NCBI GenBank assembly: GCA_902785825.1
Contig: CACZZZ010000006.1
Span: forward strand, 99,084-163,083
Source: an uncultured Bacteroidia bacterium
GTDB lineage: Bacteria > Bacteroidota > Bacteroidia > Bacteroidales > UBA932
Direction of reading: 5' to 3'
DNA length: 64,000 nucleotides
The translations under genes were made by a program, and so were the position numbers. The notes under the pieces were generated by a model. That model made no database searches. It was not told the DNA's origin and worked only from the letters and a program-made list of their open reading frames with translations. Of the stretch, positions 52,939-61,214 are shown piece by piece. The number at the start of each line of letters is the position of its first letter. Position 1 is the first letter of the stretch.

Positions 52939-54780
52939 ATGAGTAGTAGAGTTTGGCCTCTTATATTGCTAAGTGTTTTATCATTGACTGGATTAACTGG
53001 TTGCAAGTGGCTGCCGGAGGTGGGGAATGTGAGGTTGAGTGATTCAGCTATTTCTATAACAGTTGGAACTCAGAGGACAATAACTGCGAGAGTGGAACCC
53101 GATGTTGCTGATTATGATGGAATTGTTTGGACAAGTTCTAACCCCAAAGTGGCAAGTGTCGTCGATGGGACAATAACTGGAGTAAGAGATGGAGTTACTC
53201 AAATAACGGCAACCGCTGCAGGCGTGACAAGTTCGCCGTGTTCGGTTACCGTAAAGTCAATAAGAGTGTCAAGTGTCTCGATAAGTAAGACTAGTACAGA
53301 ATTGACAGCCGGTCAGGCGATCAAGCTCGAAGCTTCAATCATTCCGTCAGATGCTACCAATCAGACATTATTTTGGGCGACAAGTGACAGCTATGTAGCG
53401 ACTGTAACATCTGCCGGTCTGGTAGTAGCAAAGAATCCCGGTATAGCGACCATTACTGTGAGGTCAGATGATGGCGATCATACCGCTACCTGCCAGGTGA
53501 CAGTCAAGCCCATAGTTATTGATGTAACAGGGATAACACTCTCCCAATCAAGTGTTTCTGTAAAAGAGGAAGCAATCATGCAATTAAAAGCGACGGTCAA
53601 TCCTTCGAATGCGACGAATCAAGAGGTCTCTTGGTCAAGTGGAGACGAGGGAATAGCTACTGTTGCTTCTGACGGAACTGTCACTGGTGTAACAGAAGGC
53701 ACAACTACAATAACTGCCAAGTCCGCCGACGGTAAAGTCACTGCAACTTGCAAAGTGGCTGTGACTGCTGAATATGTTGATATCCCCGACCCTAATTTCA
53801 GAAAGTATATCATTGAGAACTTCGACCTGAATCGAAATGGGAAATTGAGCCTTACTGAGGCGGCAGTAATTACTCGAATTGAAGTAGTCACTGATAACAT
53901 CAAGTCCCTGCAAGGGATTGAATATATGTCGGCGTTAACATATCTTTTTGCAGGCCCAAGTGCCCATGGCTCTGGACAAGGTCAACTAACCTCACTCAAT
54001 CTGTCTAATAATAAAGCTTTGAAATATCTGGATTGTAGAAGTAATCAGCTGAATAGTTTAAATGTGACCCACAATTCTAATTTAAAGGAATTTAAATGTT
54101 GGAATAACAAACTGGAGGTTCTGGATGTTTCAGCAAATACTGCTCTAGAGATTCTTGAATGTGATTCTAACTTGTTATCAAATTTAGATGTAAGTCATAA
54201 TACACAACTTAAAGAGCTGAGATGTTCGAATAATCAGATATCTTCCCTTATTCTTTCAAATGCTAAATTAACTAATCTTGGTTGTAGTAGTAATCCTCTA
54301 ACTTCATTATTGATAATAGACTGTCCTTCTTTAGAAGAGTTATGGTGTGAGAATACGCCATTAGCAACCATTAATGTTTCGAGCAATAGTCGCTTAAAAT
54401 GGTTGTCGGTTCAAGAAAGTCGAATAACAAAGCTTGACATTTCTAATAATCTTGAATTGGAGTATTTATGGGTTACCTATAATATGTTGTCTAAGTTAGA
54501 TGTTTCAAATAATACGAAACTACGATCTTTGAATTGCTATTCGAATGGTCTAACAGTGCTGGATTTGTCGAATAACGCTGCTCTTGAACAATTAAGTTGT
54601 GGATCTAATCGGCTGACAGTCTTGGATGTTTCGAAGAATAAATCTCTAACAGATCTTAATTGTTCTCCGATGTCGACATTGAAAACTCTCTATGTGTCAT
54701 CGGGGCAAAGTATTGAAGGTGTAACGGTTAATAGAAGTACTAATAGGGTACCTTCAGGGACATCAATTAAGACTAAATGA
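52939..54780 (+). CDS. Surface lipoprotein with Big_2 domains and leucine-rich repeats
   Basis: A 613-residue lipoprotein: signal and lipobox LSLTGLTGC, then KWLPEVGNVRLSDSAI, a head shared with the next gene. Three Big_2 domains occupy about 25-275. A short segment, DPNFRKYIIENFDLNRNGKL, with an EF-hand-like DLNRNGKLS, leads to about 14 leucine-rich repeats of 20-21 residues (about 340-590) of the LKYLDCRSNQLNSLNVTHNS type, with a Cys ladder (LDC, FKC, LEC, LRC, LGC, LWC, LNC, LSC). Such repeats bind proteins or glycans. No type IX C-terminal signal is visible. Base composition becomes distinctly AT-rich in the repeat part. Confidence 0.88.
   Translation: MSSRVWPLILLSVLSLTGLTGCKWLPEVGNVRLSDSAISITVGTQRTITARVEPDVADYDGIVWTSSNPKVASVVDGTITGVRDGVTQITATAAGVTSSPCSVTVKSIRVSSVSISKTSTELTAGQAIKLEASIIPSDATNQTLFWATSDSYVATVTSAGLVVAKNPGIATITVRSDDGDHTATCQVTVKPIVIDVTGITLSQSSVSVKEEAIMQLKATVNPSNATNQEVSWSSGDEGIATVASDGTVTGVTEGTTTITAKSADGKVTATCKVAVTAEYVDIPDPNFRKYIIENFDLNRNGKLSLTEAAVITRIEVVTDNIKSLQGIEYMSALTYLFAGPSAHGSGQGQLTSLNLSNNKALKYLDCRSNQLNSLNVTHNSNLKEFKCWNNKLEVLDVSANTALEILECDSNLLSNLDVSHNTQLKELRCSNNQISSLILSNAKLTNLGCSSNPLTSLLIIDCPSLEELWCENTPLATINVSSNSRLKWLSVQESRITKLDISNNLELEYLWVTYNMLSKLDVSNNTKLRSLNCYSNGLTVLDLSNNAALEQLSCGSNRLTVLDVSKNKSLTDLNCSPMSTLKTLYVSSGQSIEGVTVNRSTNRVPSGTSIKTK
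53985..54690 (+). repeat. Leucine-rich repeat coding region, ~63-bp period
   Basis: About eleven to fourteen diverged in-frame units of roughly 60-63 bases encode LxxLxCxxNxLxxLDVSxNxx. Divergence between units is high, so this is old amplification, unlike the Big_2 array downstream. Confidence 0.75.
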
Positions 54781-54795
54781 TGATGAATAGAAAAT

Positions 54796-57700
54796 ATGGA
54801 TATGAGGAGAAATAATTGCGGAACATTTGTTTATGTACTGATTATAGTCACTTTGTACTTTTTATCCTCCTGCCAATGGTTGCCGGAAGTTGAGAGTGTA
54901 CGGTTGAGCGAGAGTGCAGTGACGATGCAGGTCGGCAGTGCGAGGCAGTTGTCTGCGACAGTGGAGCCGGCAGCTGCGGAGTATGATGGTATAGGCTGGT
55001 CGAGCAACAATCCTTCGGTTGTGAGCGTGTCCAATGGTACTCTTGTGGCTCACAATGTCGGTTCGGCATCAATTACTGCCACAGCAGCGGGAGTGACCAG
55101 CAGCCCTTGCGAGGTTACAGTCCGGTTTATTCCAGTGAACTACGTCACTCTTGATAAAACGAGTCTTTCAATAATAGAAGGTGAGTCAACGGCTCTCGTA
55201 GCAACAATCTCACCATCAAATGCGACAGATAAGTCATTGTCATGGTCGAGCTCAAATCCGAGTGTCGCTAGGGTCGATGCTTATGGGACGGTCATTGCCG
55301 TCAGCCCTGGTACTGCCACAATTACTGTACGAGCGCATTCAAATGTCTATGCCACATGCCAGGTGACAGTAAAGTCCAGAACCATTTCCGTGACGGGAGT
55401 GTCTCTTAACCGTTCATCTCTGACTATTAACAAGGGAGAGACTTCTCAACTCACCGCTACCGTCAGCCCTTCGAATGCCACGAATAAAGATGTTACATGG
55501 ACATCTAATAATCCTGATGTCGCTTCTGTCGCCTCGGACGGGACTATTACTGCCAACAAAGTCGGCTCAGCTACGATAACTGTCAAAACTGCCGACGGTG
55601 GCAAGACGGCCACATGCTCAATCACGGTGAAGTCTGTCCCAGTCACGAGCGTGACACTTTCCCCCTCAAGCCTTTCCATGACGGAGGGTGAAACCTCGTG
55701 GTTGACCGCCACTGTCAGCCCTTCCAATGCGTCCAACAAGGATGTGACATGGTCATCAAACAATACCTCTGTGGCAACGGTGTCCTCTGATGGGGAAGTT
55801 ACTGCTAAGAAGGCGGGAACCGCCACGATCACGGCTAAGACTGCCGACGGAGGCAAGACTGCCACCTGCTCAGTCACGGTGAAAGCCTCAACTGTCTCAG
55901 TGACAGGAGTATCCCTGAATACTTCTTCATTAACCCTCCAGGTCGGCAAGACCGCATCTTTGGTTGCCACGGTTTCCCCGTCGAATGCCACCAACAAGGG
56001 GGTCATCTGGACTGTTGGTAATACGTCCGTAGCTTCAGTCACCTCAAGCGGACTTGTGACCGCAAATAAAGTCGGCACGACCGTGGTGACCGTTAAGACG
56101 TCTGATGGCGGTAAGACAGCTACTTGCACGGTGACAGTAAAGTCCTCAACTGTCTCTGTGACGGGTGTTGCCATATCGCCGACATCATTGTCGTTGACTG
56201 CTGGTGATACATATGATCTAACACCGACTGTTTCTCCGAGCAATGCCACTAACAAGGCGGTTACATGGTCGTCCAGCAATACCTCTGTCGCGACAGTCTC
56301 CTCTGACGGTACTGTCACCGCTAAATCCGCAGGATCGGCGACGATAACATGTACTACATCCGATGGCGGTAAGACGGCTACTTGCTCAGTGACGGTCAAG
56401 GCTGGAACGGTTTCGGTGACAGGAGTTTCCCTGAATAGGACGAGTATGTCCTTGACTGCCGGAACCACTGGCACTCTAACGGCTACGGTCTCGCCGTCCA
56501 ACGCCACCAACAAGGCCGTTACATGGTCGTCCAATAATACAACCGTGGCGACAGTCTCGTCGAGCGGAGTTGTTACGGCGAAAGCCGCTGGTTCCGCGAC
56601 GATAACGGTCCGGACGGATGATGGCGGCAAGACCGCGACTTGTACGGTGACGGTGACTAGCGCCACTGTTGCGGTAACAGGTGTTTCCGTGTCGCCGACA
56701 TCATTGTCGTTGACTGCTGGAGAGACATACCGCCTGACTCCGACGGTCTCTCCGAGCAATGCCACTAACACCGGTGTCACATGGACTTCCAGTAACACAT
56801 CCGTTGCTACGGTGGGATCTGACGGCACTGTCACCGCCAAGGCCGCAGGATCGGCCACGATCACCTGCACCACCGAGGATGGCGCGAAGAAAGCGACCTG
56901 TTCTGTTACTGTCAAGAATGCGACGGTTTCTGTTTCGAGTGTGTCTCTTGACAGAACCTCAATGGGTCTTGTAGTTGGATCAACAGGAACGCTAAAGGCT
57001 ACTATTAATCCTTCAAATGCCACCAACCAGGGAGTGACTTGGTCATCGAACAATACATCCGTGGCGACTGTTTCGTCAGGCGGTGTTGTTACTGCGAAAG
57101 CCGCTGGTTCCGCAACGATAACGGTACGGACAGACGATGGCGGCAAGACCGCGACTTGTACGGTCACCGTGTCAAATGCTACCGTTGCCGTGACCGGAGT
57201 TTCCGTCTCTCCTACATCTCTGTCGTTAACGGCAGGGGAGACCTATCGCCTGACCCCGACTGTCTCGCCGAGCAATGCCACAAACGCTTCAGTCTCATGG
57301 ACTTCCAGTAACACATCCGTTGCTACGGTGGGATCTGACGGTACTGTGACGGCCAAGGTGGCAGGTTCGGTGACGATTACCTGCACCACGCAGGACGGGA
57401 ATAAGACGGCTTCTTGTTCTGTGACTGTTACGGACCCCAGCCCCACCCTTAGCTTTCAGCCCCAGGTGTTCATAAATGGCATGAAGGGCTTCAAGGCTAA
57501 TTCCTATGTTTATCAACCACTTGATCCTAGTGCTGCAGAAAAGCTTGACAGTAAAAATGAGTCTTGGGTAGTGCGCCGTGACAGTTACTCGGAATCTAAT
57601 GCGGTACTTACATATAATGTGTCTCCCTCTTCCTTCAGATTCGATAATTCATACGATTATTATTCCGCTTGGCTTGATGTTTCGACGAGGATTCATCAAT

Positions 57701-59154
57701 CCGAGGACTTTGGGATTCAGCTGTATTTCAATTCGTATGAAGATGGCCTATTGAGAGTTGAAGCGGATATTGTCGGGAAGGAGGCATACGACGGCCACAT
57801 GACGACTTTCGCCCTTAAGGTCTCGAAAAATGGAGTCACTTATACTTCTGATTATGCTGCAGTGTCTACTATCAGATGGCAACCTTTTATCTCAGGACTC
57901 CCAAACTCAATAAGTTCCGTTTGGACAAATGAGATTGACCAATCATCCTCCAACATAACGGTTGATTATACCAGTACAGTTGACTTAAAGACAAAGACTG
58001 TGGTTAAAATGGTTGATGATTCAGGCAATGCACTAACTATGGGTACAAATGAGTTGGAATCTGCCGGATTGAGTCTCGAATATGAGGTAGTGAAGAATTA
58101 TATGGTTGGTTCGCCTGTTGAAGATCAGGGCAACTTTGTCACATTGAGTGGCAGTGTGCTATATCCAAGGTATTCAGGCAGTGTCCCCAATGGAGGCCGG
58201 ACTCCTATCGTTAGAGTCAAGTTGATGCATAATGGAGACGTGATTGATGTTGCCTACCATAAAGTTTACATTAGTTTCCCTTCTTCGGTTTCTGTGACGG
58301 GAGTGTCGTTGGATAAGACTTCATTGAGTCTCGAGGAAGGCAACACTGCGACCCTTACGGCAACGGTCTCGCCTTCCAACGCCACCAACAAGGCCGTGAC
58401 CTGGTCTTCCAGCAATACATCCGTCGCGACCGTCTCCACCTCCGGAGTCGTCACCGCCAAATCCGCCGGCTCCGCCACCATCACATGCACCACCGAGGAT
58501 GGCTCAAAGAAAGCCACATGTGCGGTGACGGTGACAGGTGCAACAACAGGAACCGAGAACGGCCATGCATGGGTAGATCTTGGCTTACCTTCTGGAATAA
58601 AATGGGCTACATGCAATGTTGGTGCATCCAGACCAGAAGATTATGGAAAGTATTATGCGTGGGGCGAGGTAACAACAAAGGACAATTATGATTGGGATTC
58701 ATACAAATGGGGGAAAAGCGAGTCAACGATAACAAAATATAAAAATGCATATGATACTTTGAGTTCTACGGATGATGTGGCTCGTAATAATTGGAAAGGA
58801 GGATGGAGAATTCCTCGTGATAATGATTTCCAAGAATTACTAGATTATTGTACTTGGGAGTGGTCTGATATCAATAATATTAAGGGGTATCTAATTACTA
58901 GTAAAGCTAATGGTAAGTCTATATTCTTACCAGCATGTGGTGGAATATTTGGAACAACGGTCAATATTGGGAGTGGTAGTTATGTTCATGGTAGCTATTG
59001 GACCTCTGTCAGTTATAGTTCTGCAGAGCCATTCCGGGCATATGGTTTTATGTTCGGCTATTATTTAATAATCGGCCAATATGAGTTTTATAAACCCGCA
59101 TTGACTGCATATTATAAAACTAATGGATTAACCGTCCGCCCTGTGCTTGATTAG
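54796..59154 (+). CDS. Giant surface lipoprotein with eleven Big_2 domains and a FISUMP domain
   Basis: A 1452-residue lipoprotein with lipobox LYFLSSC followed by QWLPEVESVRLSESAV, paralogous to the head of the previous gene. Ten Big_2 domains of about 86 residues run from about 30 to 880 with repeated ATVSPSNATNK, VATVSSDGTVTAK and KTATCSVTVK motifs. About 270 residues without a recognised family follow (about 890-1160), then an eleventh Big_2 (about 1162-1250) and a C-terminal FISUMP domain (TIGR02145, about 1255-1452): HAWVDLGLPSGIKWATCNVG, YYAWGEVTTKDNYDW, GGWRIPRDNDFQELL, GSYWTSVSYSS, LTVRPVLD. It is probably a stalk that lifts the FISUMP tip off the surface. Confidence 0.9.
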   Translation: MDMRRNNCGTFVYVLIIVTLYFLSSCQWLPEVESVRLSESAVTMQVGSARQLSATVEPAAAEYDGIGWSSNNPSVVSVSNGTLVAHNVGSASITATAAGVTSSPCEVTVRFIPVNYVTLDKTSLSIIEGESTALVATISPSNATDKSLSWSSSNPSVARVDAYGTVIAVSPGTATITVRAHSNVYATCQVTVKSRTISVTGVSLNRSSLTINKGETSQLTATVSPSNATNKDVTWTSNNPDVASVASDGTITANKVGSATITVKTADGGKTATCSITVKSVPVTSVTLSPSSLSMTEGETSWLTATVSPSNASNKDVTWSSNNTSVATVSSDGEVTAKKAGTATITAKTADGGKTATCSVTVKASTVSVTGVSLNTSSLTLQVGKTASLVATVSPSNATNKGVIWTVGNTSVASVTSSGLVTANKVGTTVVTVKTSDGGKTATCTVTVKSSTVSVTGVAISPTSLSLTAGDTYDLTPTVSPSNATNKAVTWSSSNTSVATVSSDGTVTAKSAGSATITCTTSDGGKTATCSVTVKAGTVSVTGVSLNRTSMSLTAGTTGTLTATVSPSNATNKAVTWSSNNTTVATVSSSGVVTAKAAGSATITVRTDDGGKTATCTVTVTSATVAVTGVSVSPTSLSLTAGETYRLTPTVSPSNATNTGVTWTSSNTSVATVGSDGTVTAKAAGSATITCTTEDGAKKATCSVTVKNATVSVSSVSLDRTSMGLVVGSTGTLKATINPSNATNQGVTWSSNNTSVATVSSGGVVTAKAAGSATITVRTDDGGKTATCTVTVSNATVAVTGVSVSPTSLSLTAGETYRLTPTVSPSNATNASVSWTSSNTSVATVGSDGTVTAKVAGSVTITCTTQDGNKTASCSVTVTDPSPTLSFQPQVFINGMKGFKANSYVYQPLDPSAAEKLDSKNESWVVRRDSYSESNAVLTYNVSPSSFRFDNSYDYYSAWLDVSTRIHQSEDFGIQLYFNSYEDGLLRVEADIVGKEAYDGHMTTFALKVSKNGVTYTSDYAAVSTIRWQPFISGLPNSISSVWTNEIDQSSSNITVDYTSTVDLKTKTVVKMVDDSGNALTMGTNELESAGLSLEYEVVKNYMVGSPVEDQGNFVTLSGSVLYPRYSGSVPNGGRTPIVRVKLMHNGDVIDVAYHKVYISFPSSVSVTGVSLDKTSLSLEEGNTATLTATVSPSNATNKAVTWSSSNTSVATVSTSGVVTAKSAGSATITCTTEDGSKKATCAVTVTGATTGTENGHAWVDLGLPSGIKWATCNVGASRPEDYGKYYAWGEVTTKDNYDWDSYKWGKSESTITKYKNAYDTLSSTDDVARNNWKGGWRIPRDNDFQELLDYCTWEWSDINNIKGYLITSKANGKSIFLPACGGIFGTTVNIGSGSYVHGSYWTSVSYSSAEPFRAYGFMFGYYLIIGQYEFYKPALTAYYKTNGLTVRPVLD
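55381..57438 (+). repeat. Eight tandem 258-bp Big_2 units with a recent two-unit duplication
   Basis: Units start at about 55381, 55639, 55897, 56155, 56407, 56665, 56923 and 57181. The last four form two nearly identical 516-bp pairs (56407-56922 and 56923-57438), showing a recent higher-order duplication. The strong codon bias of the repeats creates long empty frames on the opposite strand. Confidence 0.85.
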
Positions 59155-59196
59155 GGGTTTGCCAAGTTTAAATAGCAATTATAAACAATTATAAAT

Positions 59197-59616
59197 ATGG
59201 AAATAAAAGATTATAAATCATTTAGGGTAGGCAATCCTGTATTGGTTGATGATAAAGTATCTTTTATCAAAGAGGTGCCAAGCAAAGAACAAGGGGCAAT
59301 TAAAGGGTACTATGTGTACGGCGATCCTTTCGTAAAGCAACTGAAGGATCTTAAACCAGTCCCGATTAGCAAAAACTTTCTTAAGCATTATAAAGAATAT
59401 ATAGAATACAACGAGGGACGACCTTTTTATGCCTTCATAGGAAATGGGCATGTCGTTGAGTATTTCCACGAAACTGGCGAGTGCTCGATTGATGCGGGTG
59501 AAGGTATTCATGTTGATGGTGTTCACGAACTTATAAACATGGTTAAGGATAATTGCGGATTACAGTTCGCTCGTTATTATGTGCCTGGAAGAGAGTACGA
59601 AGGTGATATAATCTGA
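59197..59616 (+). CDS. Small RxGN-type hypothetical protein
   Basis: A 139-residue cytoplasmic protein. The layout YKSFRVGNPVLVDDKV, then LKPVPISKNFLKHY, then a C-terminal VDGVHELINMV recalls small Bacteroidota proteins of the form LRIGNxV ... KPIPLTEEWL ... VHQLQNL, common in mobile elements and of unknown function. The resemblance is by pattern only. It is AT-rich and lies between the giant lipoprotein and two further orphan genes. There is no signal peptide or membrane segment. Confidence 0.6.
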   Translation: MEIKDYKSFRVGNPVLVDDKVSFIKEVPSKEQGAIKGYYVYGDPFVKQLKDLKPVPISKNFLKHYKEYIEYNEGRPFYAFIGNGHVVEYFHETGECSIDAGEGIHVDGVHELINMVKDNCGLQFARYYVPGREYEGDII

Positions 59617-59679
59617 TTGTGATATGAATACAAAACTTAGAAGATTAATCCCGTAGTTGGATGAGTGGCTAAAGATGAT

Positions 59680-59988
59680 ATGGTTTCATCTTTCATAGTT
59701 GGCATTACCGAGGATGTAGATGCGAGGGGAGAGTCATATAGTAATTATCAATTATTTCTGATTGCGGAAGGTGATCAACGGTCCATCGTACAAGCCGAGT
59801 GTGATCTAATAGATTACTATGTTTCCCATACTAGTCTGAAAGATAAATGTAAAAATGAACGCTCCGCTGCCGGAAAGGGTCAGGTTCAGGATGTGAAGCA
59901 ACTCTATATTGCTGTTCGATACAATAAAGCTATCATTGGAGCTAGTTTTATGATGTTTAGTGATATTGAACTACCTATAAGTCTATGA
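59680..59988 (+). CDS. Hypothetical protein
   Basis: About 102 residues from the ATG at 59680; a GTG at 59665 would add five. I recognise no family. Visible features are a beta-rich N-terminus (SSFIVGITEDVD), an acidic middle (VQAECDLIDYYVSH) and a hydrophobic C-terminal strand (YNKAIIGASFMMF). No signal peptide. Its stop overlaps the next start by four bases (ATGA), so the two products are probably made together, perhaps as a pair. Confidence 0.55.
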   Translation: MVSSFIVGITEDVDARGESYSNYQLFLIAEGDQRSIVQAECDLIDYYVSHTSLKDKCKNERSAAGKGQVQDVKQLYIAVRYNKAIIGASFMMFSDIELPISL

Positions 59989-60404
59989 ATCAGGTAAATA
60001 AAGCTATTGCAAACATCAAAGAGATGATGAATGCTAAAAGACTTGATTATTTACTTCTTGATCAAGTCGTTCGTACAAACTGGCCTGGTGACGACAGGCC
60101 GTACAACATACGAGAGATTGAATTCGATCGGGAAAAGGACATTCTCTATGCGCACCAGCGTTGGGATCAAGAACAAACCTGTTTCCAGGTTGATCATTTT
60201 GATGACGAGGTGGTCGCTCAAATTGAGAAAGAAGTTGAGCGATCTATGAGTATGCTCAAGTGGTTTAGGGTTCATTATGAGGGGACAGCATTGGTGCAGG
60301 CGACGAACCCTTCTAATGTGTCGAAAACGGTGAAGTATCACTACCCCGATCTCTGCAACAGTTCAATCACGATAAAAGGTAATCCAGAGGAAGTCGATAA
60401 TTAG
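59985..60404 (+). CDS. Hypothetical protein
   Basis: A 139-residue acidic cytoplasmic protein coupled to the preceding gene by a four-base overlap. It has an amphipathic helical start (VNKAIANIKEMMNAKRLDYL), a strand-rich centre (NIREIEFDREKDILYAHQRW) and a long helix (EVVAQIEKEVERSMSMLKWF). I recognise no family. Codon use is AT-rich like its neighbours. Confidence 0.55.
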   Translation: MNQVNKAIANIKEMMNAKRLDYLLLDQVVRTNWPGDDRPYNIREIEFDREKDILYAHQRWDQEQTCFQVDHFDDEVVAQIEKEVERSMSMLKWFRVHYEGTALVQATNPSNVSKTVKYHYPDLCNSSITIKGNPEEVDN

Positions 60405-60450
60405 TATATGGTCGAATCTTAAATATTAATAATCAAATTATTAACACACT

Positions 60451-60957
60451 ATGTTACAACGTTCACTAGAAGATCTCATAAGCATTTATTTGAATAAAGG
60501 AAAACCCGCTTTAGAAAAGAAGTTGGTAAAACTCCGTGATAAGGCTATCACGTCAGAGGATCTTTTAAAATTCTATGTGCGAAAAGAAGCTGTTAATGAA
60601 TTCCTTCAAAAAGAACAAGGAATCCTGCCCAAATTGTCGCAATGTTCGACTATCGAAGATTTGTCTGATTTGGCGTTTAATGAGTTTATCCATATTCGAG
60701 GTGTTGGTGAGGCATCAATTAATGCTTGGGTGCTACATCAAGCTTATTTACGAGATATTGACCCAGAAGCCAATTGTTTCTTTTGTTTAAGCAGACATAG
60801 CAAATCATGTCTTAATAAACACAAAATACCAGAGAAGAGTATAGTTAAATATGTGAAATCGCTGCATAAAGATCTGCATCCTTTAAACAACATTGAGATA
60901 GTTGATTTCATTAACTATGTTGATAAGAATAAGAGGCTTGAAGATATTCTTCCGTAA
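60451..60957 (+). CDS. Hypothetical protein with helix-hairpin-helix-like motif and Cys/His cluster
   Basis: A 168-residue protein. IHIRGVGEASINAWVLHQAY (about 88-107) fits a helix-hairpin-helix (hGhGxxxA), a non-specific DNA-binding element. Downstream, CFFCLSRHSKSCLNKHK offers Cys and His residues spaced as in a small zinc site. The two together suggest nucleic-acid contact, but I cannot place it in a family. AT-rich. It stops one base before a possible minus-strand gene remnant. Confidence 0.6.
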   Translation: MLQRSLEDLISIYLNKGKPALEKKLVKLRDKAITSEDLLKFYVRKEAVNEFLQKEQGILPKLSQCSTIEDLSDLAFNEFIHIRGVGEASINAWVLHQAYLRDIDPEANCFFCLSRHSKSCLNKHKIPEKSIVKYVKSLHKDLHPLNNIEIVDFINYVDKNKRLEDILP

Positions 60958-61122
60958 TTATTTGGCTTCGTGAGTGTTAACTTCTGACAACAAATAGTCC
61001 AGTGTTGATATCTTCCGTTTCTTGCTACTGCAATGTTTGGTGAAATAATCGATTGCTTCTGCGCAAGATGTATTTTCATCCCTGGTACCTTTTGCGGGAA
61101 TATGGACTCGAGTGGGTTCGGG
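60958..61122 (-). pseudogene. Possible 3' gene remnant on the opposite strand
   Basis: Minus-strand frame of about 54 codons without a start, ending at 60958: the tail reads SCAEAIDYFTKHCSSKKRKI followed by STLDYLLSEVNTHEAK. Composition and hydrophilic helical pattern look protein-like, yet there is a stop upstream at about 61123 and no ATG. It may be the end of a gene lost when the kinase at 61215 was placed here. I recognise no family. Confidence 0.3.
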
Positions 61123-61214
61123 TGTTCAAGGTCTGGGACATGTTTTCCCATCTCGCGCGAGGGATGAGAGAGGTAGGAATGTTTGGTGGAAATTGTCGAT
61201 ATTGAAACAAGTAT

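Noticed and set aside
55446..57167. 573-codon open frame on the minus strand inside the Big_2 lipoprotein gene
   Set aside because: It mirrors the repeated, codon-biased sense strand, has no signal or family motif, and the plus-strand frame is an unmistakable Big_2 array.
54796..59154. Tandem repeats as a CRISPR array
   Set aside because: The period is 258 bp, the units are translated in frame as Big_2 domains, and there are no spacers or cas genes.
52939..59154. Type IX secretion cargo
   Set aside because: Both proteins have lipoboxes and end in a repeat region or FISUMP domain; no type IX C-terminal domain is visible.
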